This document shows positions 1 through 9,558 of a stretch of 64,000 bases of DNA, in pieces; position 1 is the stretch's first letter; each line of letters opens with the position of its first letter. Below the pieces are notes generated by a model. The model saw nothing but the letters and a program-made list of their open reading frames with translations. It searched no databases and was not told the origin of the DNA. The stretch comes from Nitrospirota bacterium (lineage in GTDB: Bacteria; Nitrospirota; Thermodesulfovibrionia; UBA6902): assembly GCA_016234115.1 (NCBI GenBank), contig JACRHD010000025.1, forward strand, positions 79,049-143,048, in the 5' to 3' direction. A program made the translations under genes and the position numbers.

Positions 1-2
1 AG

Positions 3-671
3 ACATACGGGCTGCCGAAGGTATATTCTCTTCCCAATTGTGAGCCCTGGCGTAAACCTTCCTCCGCTGTCGTCAGAGGCAAAATGAGCGAGCTTGCCGA
101 CGGCAGAGTCAAATTTCTTTATCAGGGGAATTTTGCCCCCAAAAGAGGCCTTGAAGAAATTATACAGGCATGGAAGCATGTTGACGGCTCGAAGGCCGTC
201 CTTTTTTTGCGCGGCCCCGACAATATCTATAAAGAGGAGTGTTTTAAAGTCGCAAACGCGACCGGCCGGTTGGGAGAAAGCATTTTTTTTCTTGAGGCCG
301 TCGCCGAGAAGGATTTGATCGATGCCGCTATGGAGGCGGACGTCGGAATTATCCCGTACAAGCCGGTGTGCATAAATTACACTTACTGCTGCCCCAATAA
401 ACTGTCTCAATACATGCACGCAGGATTAATAATAATGGCAAACAGGCTACCGTATGTAGAGGAAGTTCTCAATAAATATTCTTGCGGGGTCCTGTATGAT
501 TCGGACGATATCAATTCTATTGTTGACGCAATTGCTGATATCATTAATAAGCCGGGATATCGGGCCGGGAAAAAGGAAAATTCCTTAAAATTTGCCGGCG
601 AGGAATTCAACTGGCAGGTGCAGAGTTCAATTTTATTTGAGATTTACGGCAAATTGACCTCGTGTTCGTAA
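3..671 (+). CDS. Glycosyltransferase (GT-B fold), C-terminal part, cut by window edge
   Basis: The reading frame is open from base 3, so the gene begins outside the window and the ATG at 84 is internal. What remains is the C-terminal nucleotide-sugar-binding half of a GT-B glycosyltransferase. A stretch beginning VKFLYQGNFAPKRGLEEI matches the usual start of a GT4 second Rossmann domain (a strand, then G.....RGLE). It is followed by an acidic DVGIIPYKP segment and PNKLSQYMHAGL, the region that contacts the donor nucleotide. It is the first of a run of glycan genes on this strand, so it probably adds a sugar to a surface polysaccharide precursor in the cytoplasm. Donor and acceptor cannot be read from sequence. 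Confidence 0.8.
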   Translation, partial: TYGLPKVYSLPNCEPWRKPSSAVVRGKMSELADGRVKFLYQGNFAPKRGLEEIIQAWKHVDGSKAVLFLRGPDNIYKEECFKVANATGRLGESIFFLEAVAEKDLIDAAMEADVGIIPYKPVCINYTYCCPNKLSQYMHAGLIIMANRLPYVEEVLNKYSCGVLYDSDDINSIVDAIADIINKPGYRAGKKENSLKFAGEEFNWQVQSSILFEIYGKLTSCS

Positions 672-689
672 ATCTGCACAACCTCATAT

Positions 690-1886
690 ATGAGATTAGC
701 GACCTTTAAAAGCACGGGTAAGTTAATTATACTTCTACTGATCGCCGTCTTTGCGGCCTGTAAAGACGCCCCTACCGTTTCTTTACAAACAGGACAAAAA
801 CAGCCGTTTGAAATTACATTTGATAAATATTCACCTGAAGAGAAAAAAGTCATAACAACGCATGTTGACAAGGCATTATCTTTAATACCTCCGCGGTCCG
901 GCGAATTGGAAACCGCGGCAGCCATAAATGATTACGTATTTCAATACTTCGTCAACAAAGACAATCTCGGCAACGCCGTTAAATTGTTAAATGAAGGCCA
1001 TGCGATTTGCGGAGGGGCCGCTGTTACCATGGCCGAGATGCTTTACTCGGTCGATATCAAAAGCAGACTTGCGTTCCTTATAGGGATTCCGACCCAGGGG
1101 GCGCATTCTTTGGTCGAAGTGTATTTCAGAGATGGGACGCGAGGATTGTTTGATCCCTCATTTGGGATCTTTTGGTACGATTATGAAAATAAAAAGCCTG
1201 TCTCAATAGTAGATCTCCTGGCAGAGCCCGAACTGAGCGATATTTTTTTATACAAGACCATTAATGCAAAGAGAAAGAAAACGGACGAAGCGGTAAAACC
1301 ATACATCGGGCTTTCTCAAACATATCAAAACAGGAAAAAATATAAAGAAGAATACTACGATCCCTATCAATGCTTTTCGAAACGCAGCGGGGGGGGGGTT
1401 TCAGGGGAGGAATATACAACATACGTAAAGATTCCCTTGGGACCGGGCAGTTCATACGGGGATAAGAAAGGAAGCAGCGAAACAACCCCCTGGAACAAAT
1501 TGGCCGTACTCCAGAACAAAGAGGGAGAATATATTTCATGGGCATACATGCTTGGAAAAACAGGCGATTACAATATAACTCACGTTTACCGGTTTGCCGG
1601 CCTGCAACCCGGTGATTCATATAATCTGTCGCTCTATTACGCAAAGGCCTATAATGCCGTGTTGTCGGTTCAAATATTGAACGGACACAGGCCCAACCAG
1701 GGGAACAGCTCTACTTTTTATTATGAAGTAGAGAACTTAACGTATAAAAAAAGCGGCTCTGCGATTGAAAAGGTCCATATCCCGTTTACTGCCGATTCGC
1801 CGAATGTCGAAATAATAACATCTACTGAGGGATATCTGATTTTGACCGCTATCGAGTCGGCCCCGATGAAGACTTACAAAAATTGA
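690..1886 (+). CDS. Transglutaminase-like lipoprotein, copy 1
   Basis: A 398-residue lipoprotein. The hydrophobic segment at 11-23 ends in a lipobox with Cys24. The core looks like a papain or transglutaminase fold: Cys107 in HAICGGAA, His139 in GAHSLVEVYF and Asp155 in GLFDPSFG are spaced as a Cys-His-Asp triad. The C-terminal ~170 residues (strand-rich, with aromatic repeats such as SYNLSLYYAKA) resemble a beta-sandwich. The next gene is a close paralogue with the same triad, so this is a tandem duplication. The setting is a surface-polysaccharide cluster, suggesting a cell-envelope role, but substrate and reaction (cross-linking, proteolysis or acyl transfer) are unknown. A run of ten G sits mid-gene. 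No strong ribosome-binding site precedes the ATG. Confidence 0.75.
   Translation: MRLATFKSTGKLIILLLIAVFAACKDAPTVSLQTGQKQPFEITFDKYSPEEKKVITTHVDKALSLIPPRSGELETAAAINDYVFQYFVNKDNLGNAVKLLNEGHAICGGAAVTMAEMLYSVDIKSRLAFLIGIPTQGAHSLVEVYFRDGTRGLFDPSFGIFWYDYENKKPVSIVDLLAEPELSDIFLYKTINAKRKKTDEAVKPYIGLSQTYQNRKKYKEEYYDPYQCFSKRSGGGVSGEEYTTYVKIPLGPGSSYGDKKGSSETTPWNKLAVLQNKEGEYISWAYMLGKTGDYNITHVYRFAGLQPGDSYNLSLYYAKAYNAVLSVQILNGHRPNQGNSSTFYYEVENLTYKKSGSAIEKVHIPFTADSPNVEIITSTEGYLILTAIESAPMKTYKN
1389..1398 (+). repeat. Homopolymer tract of ten G inside lipoprotein gene
   Basis: Ten consecutive G encode a Gly run (SGGGV) at about residues 234-237 of copy 1. The paralogue encodes the equivalent glycines with mixed codons and has no long G run. 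G tracts of this length are classic slippage sites in phase-variable surface genes. Confidence 0.9.
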
Positions 1887-1962
1887 GCGGCGGTAAATTC
1901 CATTGCAAACAACAGGCTGCGCCGGCCGGCAATCATCGAAGAATAGAAAAGAGGTCTGATTA

Positions 1963-3150
1963 ATGGGTGTCAGAATTGCGCGCAGCGTCCTTATGCTCCT
2001 TTTTGTTATTGTCGCTTCAGGCTGCAAAGACGCCGGAACATTCTTTTCAAAGTGCGAAAAAAAAGAGTCCTTTGAAAGACAATATGATGATCTTACTTCG
2101 AAGGAGAAAAAGGTTGTAAACTCGCATGTCGATAGGGCGTTGTCTTTACTGCCTCCGAAGCCCGGCGAACTGGAAATTGCGGCAGCCATAAATGATTACG
2201 TATATCAGTATTATATTCGCAAAGACAACAACGGCACCACGGCAAAAATGCTGACCGAAGGCCACGCGAGCTGCGGAGGGGCCGCTGTTACCATGGCCGA
2301 AATGCTCTACTCGGTCAATATCAAAAGCAGACTCGCATATCTTGTCGGCATACCGAACCAGGGGTCCCATTCATTGGTCGAGGTCTATTTCACAAATGGG
2401 ACAAGCGGGCTGTTTGATCCTACATATGGAATATTGTGGTATGACAAAGAAAACAACAGACCCGTTTCAATATTGAAACTCCTGTCGGACCCTCAATTAA
2501 GCAACCTTTTTTTATATAAGAGCATCAATAAAAAAAGGCAGGAATTAAAGGATGCCGTCAACCCGTCGCAAGGGTTTTTGCAGACATATCAAAACAAAAG
2601 GTCCTATAAAGAACAATATTATGATCCCTATTTATGTTTCCGGCAGCGCTCGGGCGGCGGGGTCGCCGGCGATGATTATAAAACGTTTGTAAAGATTCCC
2701 ATGGAGCCGGGCGTTTTATACGGCGACAAGGACGGAAGCAGTAACGTCGTTACCCCGTGGAACAAGCTGGCTTTACTCCAGAATAAAGAAGGCAAATATA
2801 TTTCCTGGGCGTACATGCTCGGCGAAGTCGCGGATTACAGCGTGTCCCATATTTATCAGTTCAGCAAGTTGATTACCGGCAATTCATATAACCTGTCATT
2901 ATATTATGCGGAGGCAAATGCCTCCATATTATCGATTCAAATACTGAACGGGCACAGACGCGGACAGGAGAACGACTCGACTTTTTATCATCAGATAGAG
3001 AAGCTGGATTATAAAAAGGACATCCGTGAAATCAGAAAAATCGACATTCCGTTTACTGCCGAATCTCAGGACGTCCGGATTATCATAGCCACTGAAGGAA
3101 ATATAATGTTGACGGCCATCGAGTCGAATCTCTTAGCGGGCGGGCCGTAA
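1963..3150 (+). CDS. Transglutaminase-like lipoprotein, copy 2
   Basis: Paralogue of the gene just upstream, 395 residues and alignable along its whole length. It has a signal segment at 8-20, a lipobox ending VASGC with Cys21, and a predicted triad of Cys104 (HASCGGAA), His136 (GSHSLVEVYF) and Asp152 (GLFDPTYG). The motif AAAINDYVYQYY before the Cys is shared by both copies. The signal sequence has diverged more than the catalytic domain, as expected for an old tandem duplication kept under selection. It probably sits at the periplasmic face of a membrane and acts on envelope material made by the surrounding locus; that role is inference. Confidence 0.75.
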   Translation: MGVRIARSVLMLLFVIVASGCKDAGTFFSKCEKKESFERQYDDLTSKEKKVVNSHVDRALSLLPPKPGELEIAAAINDYVYQYYIRKDNNGTTAKMLTEGHASCGGAAVTMAEMLYSVNIKSRLAYLVGIPNQGSHSLVEVYFTNGTSGLFDPTYGILWYDKENNRPVSILKLLSDPQLSNLFLYKSINKKRQELKDAVNPSQGFLQTYQNKRSYKEQYYDPYLCFRQRSGGGVAGDDYKTFVKIPMEPGVLYGDKDGSSNVVTPWNKLALLQNKEGKYISWAYMLGEVADYSVSHIYQFSKLITGNSYNLSLYYAEANASILSIQILNGHRRGQENDSTFYHQIEKLDYKKDIREIRKIDIPFTAESQDVRIIIATEGNIMLTAIESNLLAGGP

Positions 3151-3187
3151 TGTTTCGTCCCGACTGATACAGGCGGGCATATACGGA

Positions 3188-4408
3188 ATGGATTTGCTCA
3201 CAAAAAAAATTCAGATGTTGCTGAAAAACGGATTGAAGGCCGGGGTCCGGCATATGTTTCCGGGAAGAGGCCCGGGCCCGGTCACGTTCCATATGTCGCC
3301 CAAAAAATCAAGGCTGAAAATATTGTTTTTGGCGTGGTATGATCCTCAGGGCCTTGGCACAATCCTGGAAAATGTAAAAGAAGTATGCCGTCTGTCCAGA
3401 TTTCATTTTGAAGTCCTGAACCTGTATGACGAGGCAATGGAAATCCCTTCCGGCCTGAATTATTACAAGTATGATGCGTTGATGATACACTGCACACTGT
3501 CCTACAATATCGACAACCTGAGAGCGCTCGACGGAAACCATCCCCGGAAGATAAAAGACTTCCCCGGCCTGAAAGTCATGATGAAGCAGGATGAACATTA
3601 CAGGACCGACGGCATCGTTCAATATCTTCAGGATAATGCATTCGATTTGCTGTTCACATGCGTCCCCTCATCCGAGATAGAGAAAGTATATCCGAAGGAA
3701 AAATTTCCAAGGCTGAAATTTCATCAGATGCTTACCGGATACGTGACTGATGAGATGCGGAAATTCACCTTTTCCCAGGATGAGGACCGTCCTTTAGATA
3801 TAGGCTATCGGGGCTCTTTGCAACCATGGTCTTTCGGAAGACTTAGCTATGAAAAACAGCAGATCGGGGACGTCTTTCTAAAGATTTGCCGCGAACGGAA
3901 TCTGACGTGCGATATTTCAAGCCGGTGGGAGGACCGCTTTTTCGGCAATGAATGGTTCCGGTTTCTCGGCGGATGCAAGGCCACTCTCGGGGTCGAATCC
4001 GGGGCGAGCATTTTTGATTTTACCGGACAGGTGGAACGGGAATCCGCAGAGTACCTTAAACAAAACCCAAAGGCGGACTTTGAGGAGGTCTTCCGGAAAA
4101 TATTGGAGCCGTATGAAGGAAATGTATATTACAATCAAATTTCCCCGCGTCACTTCGAAGCGGCCGCCTGCCGCACGGTCCAAATCCTGTACGAAGGACA
4201 ATATTCGGACATCTTTCAGCCCTTCCGGCATTATCTGCCCCTGAAAAGGGACCTGTCAAATCTTGATGATATATTGGCGCGCCTTCAAAACGCTGAAGAG
4301 CGTAAGAGTATCGCGCAAACGGCCTTTCAGGAAATCATAATGAATGATAAATATAAATATTCAACTTTCGTCACCCGGCTTGATGAAGAAATCGATGCGT
4401 TGATTTAA
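3188..4408 (+). CDS. Glycosyltransferase family 1-like (CgeB-like) protein
   Basis: A 406-residue protein. The C-terminal motif ISPRHFEAAACRTVQIL, followed by HYLPLKRDLSNLDDIL, is the signature of CgeB-type GT-B glycosyltransferases. The N-terminal half (LKILFLAWYDPQG, then YDALMIHCTLSY) is the first Rossmann-like domain. There is no membrane segment, so it should act in the cytoplasm on a lipid-linked or nucleotide-linked glycan. It lies between the lipoprotein pair and asnB on the same strand with 37-63 bp gaps. Family assignment rests on motif recognition; the sugar specificity is unknown. Confidence 0.65.
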   Translation: MDLLTKKIQMLLKNGLKAGVRHMFPGRGPGPVTFHMSPKKSRLKILFLAWYDPQGLGTILENVKEVCRLSRFHFEVLNLYDEAMEIPSGLNYYKYDALMIHCTLSYNIDNLRALDGNHPRKIKDFPGLKVMMKQDEHYRTDGIVQYLQDNAFDLLFTCVPSSEIEKVYPKEKFPRLKFHQMLTGYVTDEMRKFTFSQDEDRPLDIGYRGSLQPWSFGRLSYEKQQIGDVFLKICRERNLTCDISSRWEDRFFGNEWFRFLGGCKATLGVESGASIFDFTGQVERESAEYLKQNPKADFEEVFRKILEPYEGNVYYNQISPRHFEAAACRTVQILYEGQYSDIFQPFRHYLPLKRDLSNLDDILARLQNAEERKSIAQTAFQEIIMNDKYKYSTFVTRLDEEIDALI

Positions 4409-4471
4409 ATTCTGAATTGTAAGATAATAGCGGTCTAATTCCATTCTTTTTTTGCAATAGTTAAAAATAAA

Positions 4472-6397
4472 ATGTGCGGCATAGCGGGAATTCTTAGTTT
4501 CAAATCGGAACGTTACAACAACCTGGAGGCCCATCTCCGGGTGATGAACAGGATTCAGGCCCATCGCGGCCCTGACGGAGAGGGCCTATGGACCCACAAG
4601 GGCGGACGTCTCGGTTTCGCCCATCGTCGCCTCAGCATCATTGACCTGACGACCGGGGCGCAGCCGATGAGCGCGGCTTCAGGCGATACGATCTGCTACA
4701 ACGGGGAAATATACAACTATATGGAACTGAGGCAGGAATTGGGGAATGAGTTCGACTTCAGGACTACGTCCGATACCGAGGTAATCCTTGCGGCTTACCG
4801 GAAATGGGGTACGGATTGCGTCAATCATCTCAGAGGCATGTTCGCCTTTGCCGTTTGGGACGAGTCCGAGGGGGTTCTTTTCTGCGCAAGAGACCGGTTC
4901 GGGATTAAACCTTTTTACTACACAGTCATAAATGACGTATTTTATTTTGCCTCCGAGCCGAAGACGCTGCTGCCTTTTTTACCGGCAATTGAAACCGATA
5001 TAGCTGCCTTGAAGGATTATCTTGTATTTCAGTTTTGTCTGGACGGCAAGACGCTTTTTCAGGGTATCAATGAGCTGCAGCCGGCGCACAGGCTCATAAT
5101 AAGAGGCGGGAATATGCGGGTCGAGCGATACTGGGAAGTCTATTACAATCTCGACTTTTATCATACGCCCAGATATTTTGAGGACAAATTAAGGGCATTG
5201 ATCGAAGATTCGGTAAAATATCACATCGTCAGCGACGTCCCTGTCGGGGCCTACGTCAGCGGAGGCACGGACTCAAGCATAGTCGCCTCAGTCGCTTCCC
5301 GATTGAAGCCTGATGAAGAATTTATGGCCTTCACCGGCAAGTTTTTATACGGGGAGCTGTATGATGAGAGCGCGTATGCCCGCGCCCTCACTGAAATGAG
5401 AGGCATGACGCTCCATGAAACGGCCATAACCAGCAGGGACTTTGCCGACAGCATAAGAAAGGTCATCCATCATCTGGACTATCCCGTTGCCGGCCCGGGG
5501 TCGTTCCCGCAATATCACGTTTCAAAGCTTGCCGCGCAACATCGCAAGGTGGTCCTTGGAGGGCAGGGCGGGGACGAGACATTCGGGGGCTATACGAGGT
5601 ATCTTGTCGCGTACTTCGAGCAGTGCATAAAAGCCGCGGTCAACGGGACCACGCACAGCGGCAGATTTGTTGTCACCTATGAATCAATAATCCCCAATCT
5701 TGTGGCCCTGAAGAACTATAAGCCCATGCTTCAGGAATTCTGGAAGGAAGGCCTGTTTGAAGATATGGACAAGCGATATTATCGCCTGATAAACCGCGCC
5801 CCTACGCTTCACAATGAGATCAACCTGCATGAGCTCGGCGAGTATTCTCCCTTTGAAACCTTCAAGGGGATATTCAATGGGCACAATGTCAATAAGGAAT
5901 CCTATTTCGACAGGATGACCCATTTTGACTTTAAGACGCTCCTGCCCGCCCTTTTGCAGGTTGAAGACCGTATGAGTATGGCGCACGGGCTTGAATCCCG
6001 CGTGCCTTTTCTGGACCATCCCCTTGTTGAATTTGCCGCCACCATGCCGGCAGACGTCAAATTCAAGGATGGCACCCTGAAGATGGCATTGACCAATGCG
6101 ATGAGGCAGGAACTGCCTGACATCATCGCAAACCGAAAAAACAAGATGGGTTTCCCGGTGCCGTTAAACGAGTGGATAAAAGGCGAGCTGAAAGAATTTG
6201 TCTTTGACGTCTTTAACGCGCAGCCGGCAAGGAACAGGGCATATTTCAATCATAAAGAGATACTCAACAATCTTACATCCGAATCGAATTTCGGCAGGAA
6301 AATATGGGGCCTGCTTTCCCTTGAATTGTGGCATCAGGAATTCCACGATAAAGCGCACAAGTATAAACAATATCTAAACAAGGAGGTCTTGGTTTAA
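4472..6397 (+). CDS. asnB: Asparagine synthase (glutamine-hydrolysing) family amidotransferase 1
   Basis: A 641-residue AsnB-type enzyme. Cys2 follows the initiator Met (MCGIAGIL) and becomes the N-terminal nucleophile of the class II glutaminase domain (about 1-210). The synthetase domain carries the ATP-pyrophosphatase loop SGGTDSS at 263-269. Ammonia from glutamine is passed to an adenylated carboxylate. In a cell the product could be asparagine, but a location inside a glycan cluster, with a second homologue 3 kb away, favours amidation of a sugar uronic acid; that is inference. The stop codon shares its last base with the ATG of the next gene (6397). Confidence 0.9.
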   Translation: MCGIAGILSFKSERYNNLEAHLRVMNRIQAHRGPDGEGLWTHKGGRLGFAHRRLSIIDLTTGAQPMSAASGDTICYNGEIYNYMELRQELGNEFDFRTTSDTEVILAAYRKWGTDCVNHLRGMFAFAVWDESEGVLFCARDRFGIKPFYYTVINDVFYFASEPKTLLPFLPAIETDIAALKDYLVFQFCLDGKTLFQGINELQPAHRLIIRGGNMRVERYWEVYYNLDFYHTPRYFEDKLRALIEDSVKYHIVSDVPVGAYVSGGTDSSIVASVASRLKPDEEFMAFTGKFLYGELYDESAYARALTEMRGMTLHETAITSRDFADSIRKVIHHLDYPVAGPGSFPQYHVSKLAAQHRKVVLGGQGGDETFGGYTRYLVAYFEQCIKAAVNGTTHSGRFVVTYESIIPNLVALKNYKPMLQEFWKEGLFEDMDKRYYRLINRAPTLHNEINLHELGEYSPFETFKGIFNGHNVNKESYFDRMTHFDFKTLLPALLQVEDRMSMAHGLESRVPFLDHPLVEFAATMPADVKFKDGTLKMALTNAMRQELPDIIANRKNKMGFPVPLNEWIKGELKEFVFDVFNAQPARNRAYFNHKEILNNLTSESNFGRKIWGLLSLELWHQEFHDKAHKYKQYLNKEVLV

Positions 6398-7353
6398 TGA
6401 AAGTTCTAATAACAGGCGGGGCCGGGTTTATCGGCTCAACCCTGACTGACAAACTCTTAGAAAGGGGTGACAATGTACTTGTCATTGATAATTATGCGAC
6501 AGGCAGGCGGGACAATTTGACCCCGCACAAAAACCTCACGGTCATCGAAGGCACAATAGCGGACAGGGACCTGGTGGAGAAAACCTTTAACGATTTTTCC
6601 CCTGACAAGGTTGTCCATGCCGCCGCATCATATAAAGACCCTGAAAACTGGTTTGACGATACGCTGACGAATGTTCTCGGCACTGTAAATATAGTAAAGG
6701 CGTCGAAGAAAAATAATATCAAAAGACTTATTTATTTCCAGACGTCCCTGTGTTACGGCCTGCACCCGCTTGAGCAGCCTATCACACTGAAACACCCGCT
6801 GTTTTCCGCAGGATATTCAGGCGGCAGCAGTTATGCCATAAGCAAGACCGGCGGCGAGCAGTATATTGAATTAGGCGGTTTCGATTTCATATCGTTCAGA
6901 CTTGCCAATGCTTACGGGCCGAGAAACCTGAGCGGCCCGCTTCCGACATTCTACCATCGGCTTACAAATAACAAACCGTGTTTTGTAATGGACACGCGCA
7001 GGGATTTTATTTATATAGACGACCTTGTGGAAGTGGTAATAAAAGCGTTGGACGGCAGAGGCGAGAAAGGGTATTATCATATTTCTTCGGGTTCCGATTA
7101 TTCAATCAAGGAATTATTTGATGCAACAATAAAGGCCCTCGACATTAAGCTCGACAAACCCGTGGAAGAGAGACAGCGGAGCGCGGATGACGTATTCACC
7201 ATTCTGCTTGATCCGTCAAAGATAAATAAGGACTTTGACTGGAGGGTCTCCACCCCCCTTGAGGAGGGTATCAGAAGGACCATTGAGTGGTATAAAAAAT
7301 ACGGAATTACCCAGACGTATACCCACTTAAAACCTGTCGAGGGGAAAAAATGA
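6397..7353 (+). CDS. NAD-dependent sugar epimerase/dehydratase (extended SDR) 1
   Basis: A 318-residue extended short-chain dehydrogenase. The NAD-binding glycines GGAGFIG are at 7-13, the serine/threonine position is in QTSLCYG, and the catalytic YAISK pair is Tyr146/Lys150. FRLANAYGPRN and RDFIYIDDLVE are typical substrate-domain motifs of nucleotide-sugar epimerases or dehydratases (GalE/WbpP-like). It presumably makes a nucleotide-sugar donor for the neighbouring glycosyltransferases. A good ribosome-binding site (AAGGAGG) lies within the end of asnB, and the gene overlaps it by one base, so the two are translationally coupled. Confidence 0.85.
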   Translation: MKVLITGGAGFIGSTLTDKLLERGDNVLVIDNYATGRRDNLTPHKNLTVIEGTIADRDLVEKTFNDFSPDKVVHAAASYKDPENWFDDTLTNVLGTVNIVKASKKNNIKRLIYFQTSLCYGLHPLEQPITLKHPLFSAGYSGGSSYAISKTGGEQYIELGGFDFISFRLANAYGPRNLSGPLPTFYHRLTNNKPCFVMDTRRDFIYIDDLVEVVIKALDGRGEKGYYHISSGSDYSIKELFDATIKALDIKLDKPVEERQRSADDVFTILLDPSKINKDFDWRVSTPLEEGIRRTIEWYKKYGITQTYTHLKPVEGKK

Positions 7354-8417
7354 GTCTTGACCAAAGGCATTCATTTGACGGATCACGGGTCCTTGTTGTC
7401 GGCGGCGCAGGCTTTGTCGGGAGCAATCTCGTAAAGATGGTTCTCGCATCATCTCCTCAGGTCCGGATCACTGTTGTGGACAATCTCTTGTCCTCCGAGC
7501 GTGTGAATGTGCCTGAAGACCGGAGGGTCGATTTCATCGAAGGCTCCATTACCGGCGACGGCATTTTAGGCCGCTTAGACGACGGTTACGATTATATCTT
7601 CCACCTGGCCACCTATCACGGCAATCAAAGCTCCATCCATGACCCGCTTGCAGACCATGAAAACAATACGCTGACAACGCTGAAGCTGATGAACCACGTC
7701 AGGGATTTTAGAAATATCAAAAAGCTTGTCTACTCGTCCGCCGGGTGTTCCGCTGCGGAAAAGACCTTTGATGATGCTAAGCCTACAACTGAAGAAGCGC
7801 CGATCTCCCTGATTCAGGACAGTCCATATTCCATATCGAAAATCATCGGGGAGTTCTATTCAGTGTATTTCCACAGGCAGTACAAGCTCCCTACGGTTCG
7901 CGCAAGGTTTCAGAACGTATATGGCCCTGGAGAGATATTGGGAGCAGGTAAATGGAGGGGAACTCCTGCAACGATATGGCGCAACGTCACTCCGACGTTC
8001 ATATATAAGGCATTAAAAGGCACGCCGCTTCCCGTGGAAAACAACGGTATGGCCACGAGGGATTTTATTTATGTGGATGACATATGCAGAGGCTTGATCG
8101 CTTGTGCCCTCAACGGAAACCCCGGCGATGTTTACAACATCGCAAGCGGCAAAGAGACTTCAATCATGGAGCTTGCGACCGTGATTAATGAAATTGTCGG
8201 CAACAGGGCCGGGATTGAATATCTTCCCAAACGCGCGTGGGACAATTCCGGCAAAAGATTCGGCAGCACGGAAAAGGCAAAAAGAGAACTTGGATTCGAA
8301 GCTTCCACGTCAGCAAGAGATGGTTTGTCGAAAACAACTGAATGGACAAGACAAAATATGCCTTTGATTGAACGTTGCATTTCTAAGCATAAAGAGCATC
8401 TTCCGCCTGTCGCTTAA
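7350..8417 (+). CDS. NAD-dependent sugar epimerase/dehydratase (extended SDR) 2
   Basis: A second extended SDR, 355 residues, starting in an ATGA overlap with the first. The NAD motif GGAGFVG is at 18-24 and the catalytic YSISK at Tyr160/Lys164. FQNVYGPGEILG and RDFIYVDDICRGL mark the sugar-binding half. It is clearly homologous to its neighbour but not a recent duplicate, so the two probably catalyse successive or alternative steps on a UDP- or GDP-sugar. The exact conversion (4-epimerisation, 4,6-dehydration or 3,5-epimerisation) cannot be fixed from these motifs. Confidence 0.85.
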   Translation: MSLDQRHSFDGSRVLVVGGAGFVGSNLVKMVLASSPQVRITVVDNLLSSERVNVPEDRRVDFIEGSITGDGILGRLDDGYDYIFHLATYHGNQSSIHDPLADHENNTLTTLKLMNHVRDFRNIKKLVYSSAGCSAAEKTFDDAKPTTEEAPISLIQDSPYSISKIIGEFYSVYFHRQYKLPTVRARFQNVYGPGEILGAGKWRGTPATIWRNVTPTFIYKALKGTPLPVENNGMATRDFIYVDDICRGLIACALNGNPGDVYNIASGKETSIMELATVINEIVGNRAGIEYLPKRAWDNSGKRFGSTEKAKRELGFEASTSARDGLSKTTEWTRQNMPLIERCISKHKEHLPPVA

Positions 8418-8427
8418 TCATTAAGTT

Positions 8428-9555
8428 GTGAAGACCATCCTTGTTATTTCATTTACCGACCTCAATTCCGATCCCCGTGTCAACCGGCAGATACGTTTCC
8501 TGAGAGAAAAATTCAATGTCGTCGCCGCCGGAGCGGCGGACCCGGGACTGCCCGGCGTGAAGTTTATCAGGCTCGGTATGACCCCCAAGGGCCTTGCCGG
8601 CAAATTAAAGGGAGCGTTCAATCTGCTTTCCCGTCGTTTTGGAAGCTATTATCGGACAAGAAATCTCGTTATCGAGGGAATGCGTCAATTGTCCGGGACG
8701 AGGGCCGACCTCATTATAGCGAATGATATCGAAACCCTGCCGCTTGCCCTGAATCTTGCGGGCAGCGCCAAAGTACTTTTTGATGCCCATGAATACGCCC
8801 CCCGGGAATTTGAGGACAGGCTGATCTGGAAGCTCTTCAGGCAAAAATATTACGACTACCTCTGTAAGACATATCTTAAAAGGGCGGACTCCATGATAAC
8901 CGTATGTGAAGGCATTGCCGGCGAATATCATAGAAACTATCAGGTCAGACCTGAGGTAATCACGAATGCCGCGCAATATCACGAGCTCACTCCGTCGCAG
9001 GTTGATGAAGAGACCATAAAAATGGTCCATCACGGCGGCGCGATTTCATCGCGAAAAATAGAGCTTATGATAAAGATGATGGACCTCCTGGATGAGAGAT
9101 TCAGGCTCGATCTGATACTGGTCCCGACGGACGGAAGGTACTACGAACGCCTGAAGGCCCTGAACAGGAACAATAAGAAAATAAGGTTTATGCCTCCTCT
9201 TCCAATGCGGGAAATAATCAGTACCATTAATTCGTATGACGTGGGTCTATACCTGCTCCCCCCCAACAGCTTCAACAACAGATTCGCCCTGCCTAATAAA
9301 TTCTTCGAATTCATCCAGGCAAGGCTTGCGCTCGCCGTCGCTCCATCGCCCGAGATGGCAAGGATTGTCAAAAAATATGATTGCGGCATTGTCTCCGAAA
9401 GCTTCGCCCCTGAAGATTTAGCGCGGGAGCTCAATAAACTGACAAAGGGAAAGATTGAATATTATAAAAATCAATCCCACAGGGCCGCTCGTGAATTGAC
9501 ACAGGAGACCAACTGCGTCAAATTTTCAAATATCGCGTCGGCGCTTCTGCAATAA
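8428..9555 (+). CDS. Glycosyltransferase, GT-B fold (GT4-like)
   Basis: A 375-residue protein beginning at GTG 8428 (MKTILVISFTDLNSDPRVNR, a common GT4 opening). The middle carries ADLIIANDIETLPLAL and LFDAHEYAPREF, typical of the acceptor domain. The C-terminal half has SYDVGLYLLPPNSFNNRFALP followed by NKFFEFIQA, the usual donor-site region of GT-B enzymes. It sits 10 bp after an epimerase and 3 bp before asnB copy 2, consistent with one operon. Cytoplasmic, specificity unknown. Confidence 0.8.
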   Translation: MKTILVISFTDLNSDPRVNRQIRFLREKFNVVAAGAADPGLPGVKFIRLGMTPKGLAGKLKGAFNLLSRRFGSYYRTRNLVIEGMRQLSGTRADLIIANDIETLPLALNLAGSAKVLFDAHEYAPREFEDRLIWKLFRQKYYDYLCKTYLKRADSMITVCEGIAGEYHRNYQVRPEVITNAAQYHELTPSQVDEETIKMVHHGGAISSRKIELMIKMMDLLDERFRLDLILVPTDGRYYERLKALNRNNKKIRFMPPLPMREIISTINSYDVGLYLLPPNSFNNRFALPNKFFEFIQARLALAVAPSPEMARIVKKYDCGIVSESFAPEDLARELNKLTKGKIEYYKNQSHRAARELTQETNCVKFSNIASALLQ

Positions 9556-9558
9556 ACC

